From the NCBI RefSeq assembly GCF_000478175.1, contig NZ_KI515774.1, positions 130,368-194,367 of the forward strand: a DNA stretch of 64,000 nt, written 5' to 3'. Source of the stretch: Corynebacterium sp. KPL1814 (GTDB lineage Bacteria > Actinomycetota > Actinomycetes > Mycobacteriales > Mycobacteriaceae). The position numbers and the translations under genes were made by a program. Positions within the stretch are counted from its first letter, which is position 1, and each line of letters starts with the position of its first letter. Under the pieces are notes generated by a model. That model saw only the letters and a program-made list of their open reading frames with translations, did no database searches and was not told the origin of the DNA. Positions 51,102-60,453 of the stretch are shown here, piece by piece.

Positions 51102-52142
51102 GTGTCCACCTCAACTGATGCCCGCCGCAAGGAGGTCCTGCGGGCCATCGTTGCGGATTACATTGCCTCCCAAGAACCCGTCGGTTCCAAAACGCTGGTA
51201 GAGCGCTACCGGCTGGGCGTTTCTTCCGCGACCATCCGCAATGACATGGCTGTGCTGGAATCTCAGGGTCTGATTTCGCAGCAGCATGCCAGCTCAGGGC
51301 GCGTTCCCACGCAGCAGGGCTACCGGCAGTTCGTTGATTCTCTCCACGAGGTTAAGCCGCTTTCTACCCCTGAGCGCAAAGCGATGCTGAACTTCCTGGA
51401 AGGCGGGGTAGACCTCGAAGATGTGCTTCGCCGCTCCGTGCAGCTTTTGGCCCAGGTCACGGAGCAGGCGGCCGTGGTGCAGCTGCCCAATTTGAAGGTC
51501 TCGCGCGTCAAGCACTGCGAGGTGGTCACGCTATCTCCGGTGCGGGTGCTGCTCGTGCTGATTACGGATAATGGCCGCGTGGATCAACGCAACGTGGAAC
51601 TGGATGAGGTCATTGACCAAGACCAGACGTATCGCCTGCGGGACATCGTCAATAATGCGCTAGTGGGCAAGACGCTTACTGATGCCTCCGTGGAGCTCGC
51701 CCACCTCGTCGATGACGCCCCTCTAGATATCCGCCACCACGTGCTCAAGGTGGCGACCACGCTCATTGAAACCTTGGTGGAACAGCCTTCCGATCGCCTG
51801 ATTATGGCGGGCACCTCCAACCTCACCCGCGTCGCCCGCGAATTCCCAGAAGGCCTGCCCAAAATTATCGAGGCCTTAGAAGAACAGGTCGTCGTCCTGA
51901 AATTGTTGGCGCGGGTGCCGGATCTGGGCAATGTTTCCGTGGTGATTGGAGACGAAAACGAAGAGGATCAACTGCGTGATGCCTCCGTCGTTGCCGCCGG
52001 GTATGGTTTTGGAACCGGGGGACAGGCGGCGACGCTGGGCGGCCTCGGCGTGGTGGGCCCGACGTTTATGGACTATTCGGGAACAATCTCTAAGGTCTCT
52101 GCTGTTGCACAATACGTAAGCGAAATTTTGGCCGGCGAGTAG
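51102..52142 (+). CDS. hrcA: Heat-inducible transcriptional repressor HrcA
   Basis: HrcA represses groE/dnaK-type genes by binding the CIRCE operator. The 346-residue protein has an amino-terminal winged helix ([49 protein letters not shown], about 9-58), the [14 protein letters not shown] block, and the GAF-like and dimer domains typical of the family. GTG start after TAGGAGCG. It is the first gene of the heat-shock/ribosome maturation cluster. Only a degenerate CIRCE half site (TTGGCACTG at about 51019) lies upstream. Confidence 0.97.
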   Translation: MSTSTDARRKEVLRAIVADYIASQEPVGSKTLVERYRLGVSSATIRNDMAVLESQGLISQQHASSGRVPTQQGYRQFVDSLHEVKPLSTPERKAMLNFLEGGVDLEDVLRRSVQLLAQVTEQAAVVQLPNLKVSRVKHCEVVTLSPVRVLLVLITDNGRVDQRNVELDEVIDQDQTYRLRDIVNNALVGKTLTDASVELAHLVDDAPLDIRHHVLKVATTLIETLVEQPSDRLIMAGTSNLTRVAREFPEGLPKIIEALEEQVVVLKLLARVPDLGNVSVVIGDENEEDQLRDASVVAAGYGFGTGGQAATLGGLGVVGPTFMDYSGTISKVSAVAQYVSEILAGE

Positions 52143-52222
52143 TGCGGGTAGACTAGCCGGTCGCTACATAAATTTTTTCAAGGTAATACCAACAAGACGA
52201 TCGAGAAGGAATATCTCTAACA

Positions 52223-53383
52223 GTGGCTCGTGACTATTACGGCATCCTCGGTGTTGATAAGGACGCAACGGACCAGGAAATTAAGAAGGCGTACCGCAAA
52301 CTGGCCCGCAAGTATCACCCGGATGTGAACCCGGATGATGAGGCAGCGGCGGAGAAATTTCGCGAGGCCTCGGTTGCCCAAGAAGTTTTGCTGGATCCGC
52401 AAAAGCGCCAGATCGTCGATATGGGCGGCGATCCCATGGAGCAAGGCGGCGGTGGCGCTGGTGCCGGTGCCGGCGGATTTAGCGGCTTCGGCGGCGGTGG
52501 CTTAGGTGATATCTTCGCCGAGTTCTTCGGCGGTGGCGCCGGCGGCGGATCCCGCGGGCCTAAGTCGCGCGTGCAGCCCGGCAACGATGCCCTCCTGCGC
52601 ACCCGAATTACCCTGGAAGAGGCTTATACCGGCCTGAAGAAGAAGGTCACCGTCGATACCGCGGTGCTGTGTGATTCCTGCGGCGGCACCGGCTCGAACT
52701 CCAAGTCCAAGCCCGTTACCTGCGATAACTGCAATGGCATGGGTGAGATCCAGGAGATGCAGCGCAGCTTCTTGGGCAATGTGATGACCACCCGCCCGTG
52801 CCCGAAGTGCCAGGGCTTTGGCGAAATCATTGAGGATCCCTGCAACCAGTGCGCCGGCGATGGCCGCGTGAAAAAGCGTCGCGACCTTACGGTGTCCATC
52901 CCGGCTGGCATCAACGATGGCATGCGCATCCGCATGGCCTCCCAGGGCGAGGTCGGCCACGGCGGCGGGCCCGCAGGTGACCTTTACGTTGAGGTGCACA
53001 CCCAAGAACACGAGGTCTTCCAGCGCAATGCGGATGACTTGAACGTCACCGTGCACGTGCCGATGATCGACGCTGCGCTGGGCACCAACTTCACCATCGA
53101 TCAGCTTAATGGCGAAGAGCTCACCATCGATATCGAGCCGGGCACCCAGCCAGGCGAGTCCATCAAGGTCGAGGGCGCGGGCATGCCACGCCTGCGCACC
53201 GATGGTTACGGCAGCCTGTTTGCCCACGTGGATGTGGTCGTCCCCAAGGATCTGGATCGCAAGAGCCGCGAGGCGCTGGAAAAGATCCGCAATACCCGCG
53301 ATGAGGGCGCCCGCGTGCGCACCGCCAGCGACGGGCAGGAAGACTCCTTCTTTACCCGCCTGCGCGATAAGTTCCGCCGCTAA
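52223..53383 (+). CDS. dnaJ: Chaperone protein DnaJ (DnaJ2)
   Basis: DnaJ delivers unfolded proteins to DnaK and stimulates its ATPase. The 386-residue type I protein shows the J domain with HPD at 32-34, a Gly-rich region (about 72-115), the four CxxCxGxG-type zinc repeats [24 protein letters not shown] and CNQCAGDG, and the carboxy-terminal substrate domains. GTG start after GAGAAGGA. Genomic position next to hrcA marks it as DnaJ2. Its stop overlaps the rsmE start by one base. Confidence 0.97.
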   Translation: MARDYYGILGVDKDATDQEIKKAYRKLARKYHPDVNPDDEAAAEKFREASVAQEVLLDPQKRQIVDMGGDPMEQGGGGAGAGAGGFSGFGGGGLGDIFAEFFGGGAGGGSRGPKSRVQPGNDALLRTRITLEEAYTGLKKKVTVDTAVLCDSCGGTGSNSKSKPVTCDNCNGMGEIQEMQRSFLGNVMTTRPCPKCQGFGEIIEDPCNQCAGDGRVKKRRDLTVSIPAGINDGMRIRMASQGEVGHGGGPAGDLYVEVHTQEHEVFQRNADDLNVTVHVPMIDAALGTNFTIDQLNGEELTIDIEPGTQPGESIKVEGAGMPRLRTDGYGSLFAHVDVVVPKDLDRKSREALEKIRNTRDEGARVRTASDGQEDSFFTRLRDKFRR

Positions 53384-54126
53384 TGTCGCTGCCCGTCTTC
53401 ATCCACCCGGATCTCTCCGCCGCCCAGGCCGGAGACGCCATCACGCTGTCTGGGCCTGAGGCGCGCCACGCCGTGACGGTCAAGCGGATGCAGCAGGGGG
53501 AGAAGCTGGCGCTTATCGATGGCACCGGAATCCGCCTTACCCTCACCGTCACCGAGACCTCGGGCAAGGACCACTTGACCGGCACCGTCGAGTCCGTTAC
53601 CCAGCTACCGGAGCCGAATCCGCGGGTAACCGTGGTGCAGGCGATTCCCAAATCCGAGCGCGCCGAGCTAGCCGTTGACTTGGCTACACAGGCAGGGGCG
53701 GATGAGATCATCGCCTGGCAGGCGGATCGCTGCGTGGCCAAGTGGGACGGGAAGAAGGCGCCGAAGGCCATAACCAAATGGCAGGCCGCAGCCGAAGCGG
53801 CCGCAAAGCAATCTCGGCGAGACCGCATCCCGCAGATCCGCGGCCCGCTGACTACCCGCCAATTGGTTGCGGAGCTAGCAGAGCGCGCAGAATCCGCGCG
53901 CGTGTTAGTCCTGCACGAGGAAGCCACCGAATCCATCCGCGAGGTGGACTTGCGCGGCGAGGTCTTCCTCCTGGTCGGCCCCGAAGGCGGAATCGGGGAA
54001 AATGAGCTGACAACCCTGCGCGAGGCCGGGGCCGTTCCTATCAAATTGGGCCCGGAGGTTTTGCGCACCGCCAGCGCGGCGATGGTGGCCTTGGCGGCTA
54101 TCGGCATGCGGACTGAGCGCTGGTAG
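53383..54126 (+). CDS. rsmE: 16S rRNA (uracil-1498-N3)-methyltransferase RsmE
   Basis: RsmE methylates U1498 of 16S rRNA. The 247-residue SPOUT-class protein has an amino-terminal PUA-like RNA domain and the knot region with LVGPEGGIGENEL near residue 195 and LGPEVLRTASAAMVALA at the end, the AdoMet-binding family signatures. The ATG shares one base with the dnaJ stop. The position between dnaJ and phoH is conserved in actinobacteria. Confidence 0.96.
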   Translation: MSLPVFIHPDLSAAQAGDAITLSGPEARHAVTVKRMQQGEKLALIDGTGIRLTLTVTETSGKDHLTGTVESVTQLPEPNPRVTVVQAIPKSERAELAVDLATQAGADEIIAWQADRCVAKWDGKKAPKAITKWQAAAEAAAKQSRRDRIPQIRGPLTTRQLVAELAERAESARVLVLHEEATESIREVDLRGEVFLLVGPEGGIGENELTTLREAGAVPIKLGPEVLRTASAAMVALAAIGMRTERW

Positions 54127-54136
54127 CCTATTAGAC

Positions 54137-55114
54137 GTGCCTATCATCACCAAGAAATGTGAGATCGATTCCGCGTATGTCAGCAGCGTTTTGGGCAGCG
54201 CGGACGATAACCTCCGCGTGCTCAATGACCGCCTCGATGCGGACCTTTTTGCCCGCGGCAATATTGTCACCGTCACCGGCCCCGATTACGAGGTAGCCCG
54301 CGCGGCGAAGATCCTCGATGAGCTCGAGGCCATCGCTAGGCGCGGCCATGCCGTATCTACCGATACGGTCAAGCACACCATGGACATGGTCGCCGTAGAG
54401 GCGCCGCAGTCGGTGGCAGCGGCGATGGCGGCGGACATCGTCAAGCGCCGCGGCAAGTCCATCCGCCCTAAGACCGTGGGGCAATCCGAATATGTGCAGG
54501 CCATCGACAATAATACGGTGGTCTTTGGCATTGGCCCGGCCGGTTCCGGCAAGACCTACCTGGCGGTGGCGAAGGCCGTGCAGGCGCTGCAAAATAAGCA
54601 AGTCTCGCGCATTATTCTTACCCGTCCGGCGGTCGAGGCGGGCGAAAACCTGGGCTTTTTGCCGGGTACGCTGAATGACAAGATCGACCCGTACCTGCGC
54701 CCGCTGTATGACGCGCTGCGGGACATGCTCGATCCAGAGATGATCCCCAAGCTGATGGATGCCGGCATCATCGAGGTCGCCCCGCTGGCGTATATGCGCG
54801 GGCGTACGCTCAATGATGCTTTCGTCATCCTTGATGAGGCGCAAAACACCACGCCGGCTCAGATGAAGATGTTTTTGACCCGCCTGGGCTTTGGCTCCAC
54901 CATCGTGGTCACCGGCGATATTTCCCAGGTGGATCTGCCGCGCGGGCAGGTATCCGGCCTGCGCATCGTGCGACGAATTCTCAATAACGTGGACGATATC
55001 CACTTTGCGGATCTCAGCGCCCAGGACGTGGTGCGCCACCAGCTGGTCGGCCGCATCGTGGATGCCTATGATTCCTTTGACAATAAACAGGCTGCGGAAA
55101 ACGAGGGGAAATAA
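54137..55114 (+). CDS. phoH: PhoH-like ATPase
   Basis: The 325-residue cytosolic P-loop protein carries GPAGSGKT (133-140), the helicase-like ILTRPAVEAGENLGFLPGTLNDKIDPY block and FVILDEAQNTTPAQMKMFLTR with the Walker B acid. PhoH is an ATPase and possible RNA helicase; in actinobacteria and others it sits next to ybeY and is thought to take part in rRNA handling. GTG start 10 bases after rsmE; the next gene begins with no gap. Confidence 0.95.
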   Translation: MPIITKKCEIDSAYVSSVLGSADDNLRVLNDRLDADLFARGNIVTVTGPDYEVARAAKILDELEAIARRGHAVSTDTVKHTMDMVAVEAPQSVAAAMAADIVKRRGKSIRPKTVGQSEYVQAIDNNTVVFGIGPAGSGKTYLAVAKAVQALQNKQVSRIILTRPAVEAGENLGFLPGTLNDKIDPYLRPLYDALRDMLDPEMIPKLMDAGIIEVAPLAYMRGRTLNDAFVILDEAQNTTPAQMKMFLTRLGFGSTIVVTGDISQVDLPRGQVSGLRIVRRILNNVDDIHFADLSAQDVVRHQLVGRIVDAYDSFDNKQAAENEGK

Positions 55115-55735
55115 GTGAGTATCGAGTTTCTCAACGAGTCGGGTTTTGATGGCGTCAACGAGGAGATGCTTATCGATGTCGCCTCTTTTACCTTCGGTGC
55201 CATGGACATCAACCCCGATGCGGAATGCACCATTACCTGCGTGGATCTGAAGTCCATTGAGGATCTGCACATCCGCTGGATGGACTTGGAAGGCCCTACC
55301 GATGTCATGAGTTTTCCCATGGATGAGCTTACCCCCGGCGCCACTTCTGGTGGCGGGCGCCCCGATGCCGCCGATCCGGGCCCTGCCATGCTTGGCGATA
55401 TTGTCTTATGCCCCGAGTTCGCTCTGCGACAGGCCGATGCCGCCGGACATTCGCTCGGGCACGAGCTCGCGCTGTTGACGGTGCACGGCTGCCTGCACTT
55501 GCTGGGCTACGATCACGCCACCGCGGCGGAAGAAAAGGAAATGTTTGCCCGGCAGAATGAACTGCTGGCGGATTGGTACGATGACCTCGTTGCACGCGGG
55601 AAGAGCTACCAGCCAAAGCCTTCGGGCCCGAAGGCCTTTCCGGATGCTGCCGAGCGAGCACGCCTCGATGAACAGGTACCCGGCGGCGGCATCCCCGCGA
55701 TTGGGGAACCACGCGACGAGGAAACCCAAGAATAA
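55115..55735 (+). CDS. ybeY: Endoribonuclease YbeY, rRNA maturation
   Basis: YbeY is a zinc metallo-endoribonuclease needed for 16S rRNA 3' maturation and ribosome quality control. The 206-residue protein has the zinc motif [11 protein letters not shown] (His124, His128, His134). It is longer than E. coli YbeY owing to a charged 45-residue tail after the core. The GTG start follows the phoH stop directly. In most relatives the next gene encodes a CNNM protein and then era; here the order is interrupted. Confidence 0.95.
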   Translation: MSIEFLNESGFDGVNEEMLIDVASFTFGAMDINPDAECTITCVDLKSIEDLHIRWMDLEGPTDVMSFPMDELTPGATSGGGRPDAADPGPAMLGDIVLCPEFALRQADAAGHSLGHELALLTVHGCLHLLGYDHATAAEEKEMFARQNELLADWYDDLVARGKSYQPKPSGPKAFPDAAERARLDEQVPGGGIPAIGEPRDEETQE

Positions 55736-55756
55736 TTTCGCCCATTCCTTTGTCTC

Positions 55757-55765
55757 TGTGCATAA
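55757..55765 (-). other. Consensus DnaA box (TTATGCACA)
   Basis: TGTGCATAA on the plus strand fits TTATNCACA on the minus strand. It lies in the 51-bp gap between ybeY and pdxY. Confidence 0.5.
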
Positions 55766-55786
55766 GCAGTAGCACAATGGATAGCT

Positions 55787-56635
55787 ATGACTATCCTTTC
55801 CATCCAGTCTCATGTCACCTACGGCCATGTGGGAAATTCCGCGGCCGTCTTTCCTCTCCAGCGCGCCGGCCACGAGGTGTGGCCCGTGCACACGGTGAAT
55901 TTTTCCAACCACACTGGATACGGTGACTGGGGTGGACCGATGATTCCGGCCAGTGATGTCACGTCGATCATCGATGGCATCGAAAAGCGCGGTGCTTTTG
56001 AAGGTATCGACGCCATCCTTTCTGGCTACCAGGGCGGCTCCGACATTGCTGATGCCATCGTGGACACCGTTCGCCGAATCAAGGCCGTCAACCCCAAGGC
56101 GCTGTACGCTTGCGACCCCGTGATGGGTAATGCGAAGTCGGGCTGCTTCGTTTCAGATGACATTCCGCCGCTGCTGCGTGACCGCGTGGTGCCCGTGGCC
56201 GATATCATCACCCCGAACCAATTTGAGCTGGGCTACCTTACCGGTACCGAGGTCAATACCTTGGACCAGACCTTGGCTGCGGTGAAGAAGGCGCAGGAAA
56301 TGGGGCCGAAGACGGTATTGGTTACCTCCGTAAAACGCCCGGAAACCCCTGCGGATCAGATTGAGATGCTCGCCGTTGATGGTGAACGCGCTTTCTTGCT
56401 CTCGACCCCGCTGTTGCCGGTTAAGCGCAACGGCTCTGGTGACGTGACCGCGGCGCTGTTTACTGGCCACTACGTTGAAACCGATGACGTGAAAGAGGCG
56501 CTGCGCCGCACCGCATCTTCCGTCTATGAGCTTCTGCGCACGACGTATGAGGCGGAATCCACTGAGCTGCAGCTTATTCAAGCTCAGGACGCCTTCGCCC
56601 ACCCGAGTATGCAATTCCAGGCGGAGGAGCTCTAA
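55787..56635 (+). CDS. pdxY: Pyridoxal kinase PdxY
   Basis: PdxY phosphorylates pyridoxal to pyridoxal 5'-phosphate in the salvage pathway. The 282-residue ribokinase-like protein opens with ILSIQSHVTYGHVGNSAAVFPLQR, a pattern of the pyridoxal kinase group, followed by CDPVMG and ITPNQFELGYLTG with the anion hole and ATP contacts, and late GSGDVTAALFTGH with the catalytic aspartate. The likely -10 CACAAT is weak. It is the first gene of the insertion between ybeY and era. Confidence 0.93.
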   Translation: MTILSIQSHVTYGHVGNSAAVFPLQRAGHEVWPVHTVNFSNHTGYGDWGGPMIPASDVTSIIDGIEKRGAFEGIDAILSGYQGGSDIADAIVDTVRRIKAVNPKALYACDPVMGNAKSGCFVSDDIPPLLRDRVVPVADIITPNQFELGYLTGTEVNTLDQTLAAVKKAQEMGPKTVLVTSVKRPETPADQIEMLAVDGERAFLLSTPLLPVKRNGSGDVTAALFTGHYVETDDVKEALRRTASSVYELLRTTYEAESTELQLIQAQDAFAHPSMQFQAEEL

Positions 56636-56762
56636 AGCTGCACTGGTGGAGTGGTGTGGTCTGCAATCCGAGACAAGTAATCCGCTGTTTTGGTGCATAA
56701 CTTGGTGAATACCTATAAAGTGATAGGTGTAACGTAATCAACGACGTGATTGGAGTCCCGTC

Positions 56763-57782
56763 TTGTCCAGCACCGGAAGTATCAGCGCATCCCCCGACGG
56801 CCTGTTGATGGCCCTTATTCAATACCCAGTTCCCGTAGTCAATTCCCCGGAAGACGTTCAAGCAAACGTCGATGAAATCTGCCGCATGGTGGCCTCGACC
56901 AAGGCTGGCTACCCAGACCTAGATCTCATCGTCTTTCCGGAATACTCCTCTTCGGGCCTGAACACCAAGATTTGGTCCTACGATGAATTCCTCATCGGCC
57001 TCGATGACCCCAAGGTGGACCAGTACAAGCAGGCTTGTAAGGATAACGACGTCTGGGGCGTCTTCTCCATCATGGAACCCAACCATGAAGAGGGAAAGCC
57101 GCCGTTCAACACGGCGATTATCATCAACTCCGACGGTGAGATTGCGCTGCACTACCGCAAGCTGCAGCCATGGACCCCCATCGAGCCGTGGTACCCAGGT
57201 GACCTGGGCATGCCGGTATGCGATGGCCCCAAGGGTTCCAAGCTTGCAGTCAATATCTGCCACGATGGCATGTTCCCCGAGCTCGCCCGCGAAGCAGCGT
57301 ATAAGGGAGCCAATGTTTATATCCGCATCTCGGGCTATTCCACCCAGACCCAAGACCAGTGGATCATGACCAATAAGACCAACGCCTTCCAGAACCTCAT
57401 GTACACGGCATCGGTGAACTTGGCGGGCTATGACCAAGTCTTCTATTACTTCGGTGAAGGCAATGTCTGCAACTACGACGGCCACATGATTTCTGAGGGC
57501 CACCGCAACCCGGGCGAAATCGTCACTGCAGAGGTATTCCCAGCGCTGGCTGATAAGGCGCGCATCAACTGGGGCCTCGAAAACAACATCTTCAACCTGG
57601 GTAATCGCGGCTATGTTGGCTACCCAGGCGGAAAGACCGAAAACTACCTCACCTGGGTAGAAGACCTCGCCAAGGGCGAGTACAAACTACCGTGGTCCGA
57701 CGATGTCCGTATTAAGGACGGCTGGAAGTACTATCCGGACGGACCGCAGCTTGGCCCGCTTCCGGACGAATTCAAGAAATAG
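56763..57782 (+). CDS. amiF: Formamidase (AmiF-like aliphatic amidase, nitrilase superfamily)
   Basis: The enzyme hydrolyses short amides, probably formamide to formate and ammonia. The 339-residue cytosolic protein has the nitrilase catalytic triad at Glu60 (VFPEYSSSG), Lys133 (YRKLQPW) and Cys166 ([10 protein letters not shown]), the same residue numbers I recall for H. pylori AmiF, and related sequence throughout; acetamide- or propionamide-type activity remains possible. The start is TTG at 56763, with GGAG about 7 bases upstream; no other start in frame is nearby. A strong terminator follows. Its ammonia output could support nitrogen supply or acid tolerance. Confidence 0.88.
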   Translation: MSSTGSISASPDGLLMALIQYPVPVVNSPEDVQANVDEICRMVASTKAGYPDLDLIVFPEYSSSGLNTKIWSYDEFLIGLDDPKVDQYKQACKDNDVWGVFSIMEPNHEEGKPPFNTAIIINSDGEIALHYRKLQPWTPIEPWYPGDLGMPVCDGPKGSKLAVNICHDGMFPELAREAAYKGANVYIRISGYSTQTQDQWIMTNKTNAFQNLMYTASVNLAGYDQVFYYFGEGNVCNYDGHMISEGHRNPGEIVTAEVFPALADKARINWGLENNIFNLGNRGYVGYPGGKTENYLTWVEDLAKGEYKLPWSDDVRIKDGWKYYPDGPQLGPLPDEFKK

Positions 57783-57802
57783 GTACACGGCTATTAGCTA
57801 CT

Positions 57803-57845
57803 GAAGGCCCCGCACCCTCGTACATTTTGAGGGTACGGGGCCTTC
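57803..57845 (+). terminator. Rho-independent terminator after the formamidase gene
   Basis: A 10-bp outer stem GAAGGCCCCG/CGGGGCCTTC plus an inner CCCTC/GAGGG stem with a TACATTTT-type loop. It is symmetrical, so it would act in both directions, but no long T run follows. Confidence 0.75.
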
Positions 57846-58001
57846 GGGCTGGTGTTGGGCCGATCGAAAATGCAAAAGGTCAACGTCCTCGGGTATATCT
57901 GAGCGCGATTTGCTACATTTCAGGTGCGAAAATGCTCAGTTATAGCAGTGGACCTATAGCATCTGCGAAAAGCCGACGGGGCACAGCCTGAAGACGCAGC
58001 T

Positions 58002-58553
58002 CTAGAGGCCTTGTGCCTGCGAGGGCGTTTCCGCAAGAGAATCGTCGTCATAGGATTCTGGTGACGCTCCGCCCTGCGGCGTTCCCGAATATGGAGCGCC
58101 ACCGTTGCAAAGCTCTGGCCATTCGTCTGGATAAAGCAAGTGTCCATTAAGGCCACCGCATACTCGTTCCGCGCGCATGGAACGCTGGAGTGCAGGGGTA
58201 TTGCACAGTTCGGTTTGGTGGGAAGAGTCATCAGAAAACTTCCCGAATGCTCCAAGGCCTATTTCGCAATACAGCAGCTCTGGCTCAGCGGCTGCCGCCT
58301 GCGGTTGTGCACCTGGCTCCTCAGCTGCTACTTGGGTTTCTGGTTCTGTTGGGATTTCGGTAGTGGGCTCTTGCGTGGTTGATTGTGCAATGCTGCTCGA
58401 TGAGGTCGCACTAGGTGAGCTGGAAGATGGACTGATTGAAGTACTGGTGGATTCCTCTTCGGAAGGCGAGGGGCCAGCATCAGGGGATGAACAAGCACTA
58501 ATGGAAATGGTGAGGATGGCACCTAGGAGCAGTAGGGGAGACTTGGTTGGCAT
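58002..58553 (-). CDS. Secreted Ser/Thr-rich lipoprotein, unknown function
   Basis: The 183-residue protein has a signal peptide ending in a lipobox-like ISAC (Cys at about residue 21), a long low-complexity Ser/Thr/Pro/Glu linker (about 25-85) and a small carboxy-terminal region with four or five cysteines (LLYCEIG, ELCNTPAL, ERVCGGLN, ELCNGGAP) that may form disulphides. ATG at 58553 chosen because the hydrophobic core begins soon after; a GTG at 58589 is open. No family recognised. It is antisense-oriented to its neighbours. Confidence 0.75.
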   Translation of the reverse strand: MPTKSPLLLLGAILTISISACSSPDAGPSPSEEESTSTSISPSSSSPSATSSSSIAQSTTQEPTTEIPTEPETQVAAEEPGAQPQAAAAEPELLYCEIGLGAFGKFSDDSSHQTELCNTPALQRSMRAERVCGGLNGHLLYPDEWPELCNGGAPYSGTPQGGASPESYDDDSLAETPSQAQGL

Positions 58554-58682
58554 GGCGGAGTGTCTTTCAGGAAGCGGTGAGAAATACACCGAGGAGGAGA
58601 GAACGGTCTTAGCTTAGCCTGCAGATTTGTTAGTGCGTGAAACAATCGGAGATTTTGGTGCGGTGGGTTATCATTGCAGGTA

Positions 58683-59720
58683 ATGAGTTCTGACATTGAT
58701 ACACAGTTTGATGCGGCATTCGAGGGCCTGCCAGATGACCCCGATGATGCTGCTCCGGAAGCCGCCGGGGAGAAGGCAGCTCCGTTAGATTATTCGCAGT
58801 ACACGGATACCCCAGAAGGATTCCGCTCTGGATTCGTATCCTTTGTGGGCCGCCCGAATACGGGTAAATCCACGCTGACCAACGCGCTGGTGGGCCAAAA
58901 GATCGCCATTACCGCGGACCAGCCGGAAACGACCCGCCACACCATCCGCGGTCTGGTTCACCGCGAGGACGCACAGGTCGTCGTGGTGGATACACCGGGT
59001 CTGCACCGCCCCCGCACCTTGTTGGGCGAGCGGCTTAATGAAGTGGTTAAAGAAACGTATGCGGATGTGGATGTCATCGGCTTGACCATTCCTGCTGATG
59101 AGAAGATCGGTCCGGGTGACCGGTGGATCCTGGATAATGTGCGCTCGATTGCGCCGAAGACCCCCATCATCGGCATCGTGACCAAGCTGGATAAAGCCTC
59201 TAAGGACCAGGTGGGCGCGCAGCTTTTGGCCTTGCACGAGCTCTTGGCGCAAGAAGATCCGGAGGCCGTGGTGATTCCGGTTTCTAGTAAAAAGGGCGTG
59301 CAACTGGATGACTTGGTGCAGGTCATCGTGGAGCACTTGCCGGAGGGCCCGAAGTTCTACCCGGATGATCACATCACGGATGAGGGGCAAGAAAAGCGCA
59401 TCGAAGAACTCATCCGTGAGGCTGCGCTCTCTGGCCTGAAGGCAGAGCTACCACACTCGGTTGCGGTGCAGATTGATGAAATGCTGCCTTCGCGCACGCG
59501 TGAGGGAGTGCTGGATATTCACGCCATCATGTACTTGGAGCGTCAAGGGCAAAAGCGGATCATCGAGGGTAAAGATGGCCTGCGTTTCCGCCGCATCGTG
59601 GGCAATGCCCGCAAGGAAATCATGGAGCTACTGGGCCAGAACGTGTACCTGGATCTGCGCATCAAGGTGCTGAAGAACTGGCAATCTGATGCCAAGTCGC
59701 TGGGCAGGCTCGGGTTCTAA
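58683..59720 (+). CDS. era: GTPase Era, 16S rRNA binding
   Basis: Era assists 30S maturation by binding the 3' end of 16S rRNA. The protein has an extra acidic amino-terminal segment of about 45 residues, then G1 GRPNTGKST, DTPGLHRP, TKLDKA motifs, and the carboxy-terminal KH domain (VAVQIDEM to KNWQSDAKSLGRLGF). ATG at 58683 gives 345 residues; a TATCAT -10 ends 8 bases upstream (leaderless). recO starts 6 bases after the stop. Confidence 0.96.
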   Translation: MSSDIDTQFDAAFEGLPDDPDDAAPEAAGEKAAPLDYSQYTDTPEGFRSGFVSFVGRPNTGKSTLTNALVGQKIAITADQPETTRHTIRGLVHREDAQVVVVDTPGLHRPRTLLGERLNEVVKETYADVDVIGLTIPADEKIGPGDRWILDNVRSIAPKTPIIGIVTKLDKASKDQVGAQLLALHELLAQEDPEAVVIPVSSKKGVQLDDLVQVIVEHLPEGPKFYPDDHITDEGQEKRIEELIREAALSGLKAELPHSVAVQIDEMLPSRTREGVLDIHAIMYLERQGQKRIIEGKDGLRFRRIVGNARKEIMELLGQNVYLDLRIKVLKNWQSDAKSLGRLGF

Positions 59721-59726
59721 AAGGCC

Positions 59727-60443
59727 ATGCGCGAAAATTATCGCGACCGCGCCGTGGTCATTCGCTCCTATGATTTTGGGGAAGCCGACCGCGTCATCGT
59801 ACTGCTCACCCAAAACCATGGGTTGGTGCGTGCGGTGGCCAAGGGCGTGCGCCGAGCAAAATCCCGTTTTGGATCGCGGCTGCAGCTCTTCGTCAATTTG
59901 GATGTTCAGCTGTATGTGGGAAAGAACTTGGCCACGATTTCCCAGGCGGATACGGTGAATTATTTTGGTGCGCGCCTCATCGAAGACTACGAACGCTATA
60001 CGGCCGCGTGCGCGGTCTTGGAGTCGGCCGAGCGGCTCATCTACGCGGATGGCGACGGCGACCCGTATCTCTACAACGCAGTCGTAGCTGCGCTCGAGCA
60101 ATTGCAAACCGAGGAGCCGACGCAAACGCTCGATGCGTTCTTATTGCAGGCCATGGCGCATGCCGGGTGGGCACCGAGCCTTTTTGATTGCGCCCAGTGC
60201 CAGCGCCCCGGCCCGCACCACGCCTTTCACCCGGCCGTCGGCGGCGCCGCTTGCCACGAATGCCGGCCACCAGGTGCTGCAGAGGTGGATCCGGAAACCC
60301 TGCACCACTTGTGGCTTTTGGCACATGGCTACCCGACGGACCCGACGAATGCGCAGCGGCAGGAGGGGCATCGGCTAGCGCGGGCGCACCTGCAGTGGCA
60401 CATGGAGCGAAATGTGTCCGCATTACAGGTGATGGAACAGTAA
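59727..60443 (+). CDS. recO: DNA repair protein RecO
   Basis: RecO loads RecA onto SSB-coated single-stranded DNA in recombination repair. The 238-residue protein has an amino-terminal OB fold (DRAVVIRSYDFGEADRVIVLLTQNHGLVRAVAKGVRRAKS), a helical middle, and a zinc-finger-like CAQC...CHEC pair near residues 156-184. The era-recO-uppS order is conserved. Confidence 0.96.
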   Translation: MRENYRDRAVVIRSYDFGEADRVIVLLTQNHGLVRAVAKGVRRAKSRFGSRLQLFVNLDVQLYVGKNLATISQADTVNYFGARLIEDYERYTAACAVLESAERLIYADGDGDPYLYNAVVAALEQLQTEEPTQTLDAFLLQAMAHAGWAPSLFDCAQCQRPGPHHAFHPAVGGAACHECRPPGAAEVDPETLHHLWLLAHGYPTDPTNAQRQEGHRLARAHLQWHMERNVSALQVMEQ

Positions 60444-60453
60444 ACTGTAGTCC

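Noticed and set aside
54131..55270. 379-codon minus-strand frame opposite phoH and ybeY
   Set aside because: Covers two unambiguous genes on the plus strand; no recognisable motif.
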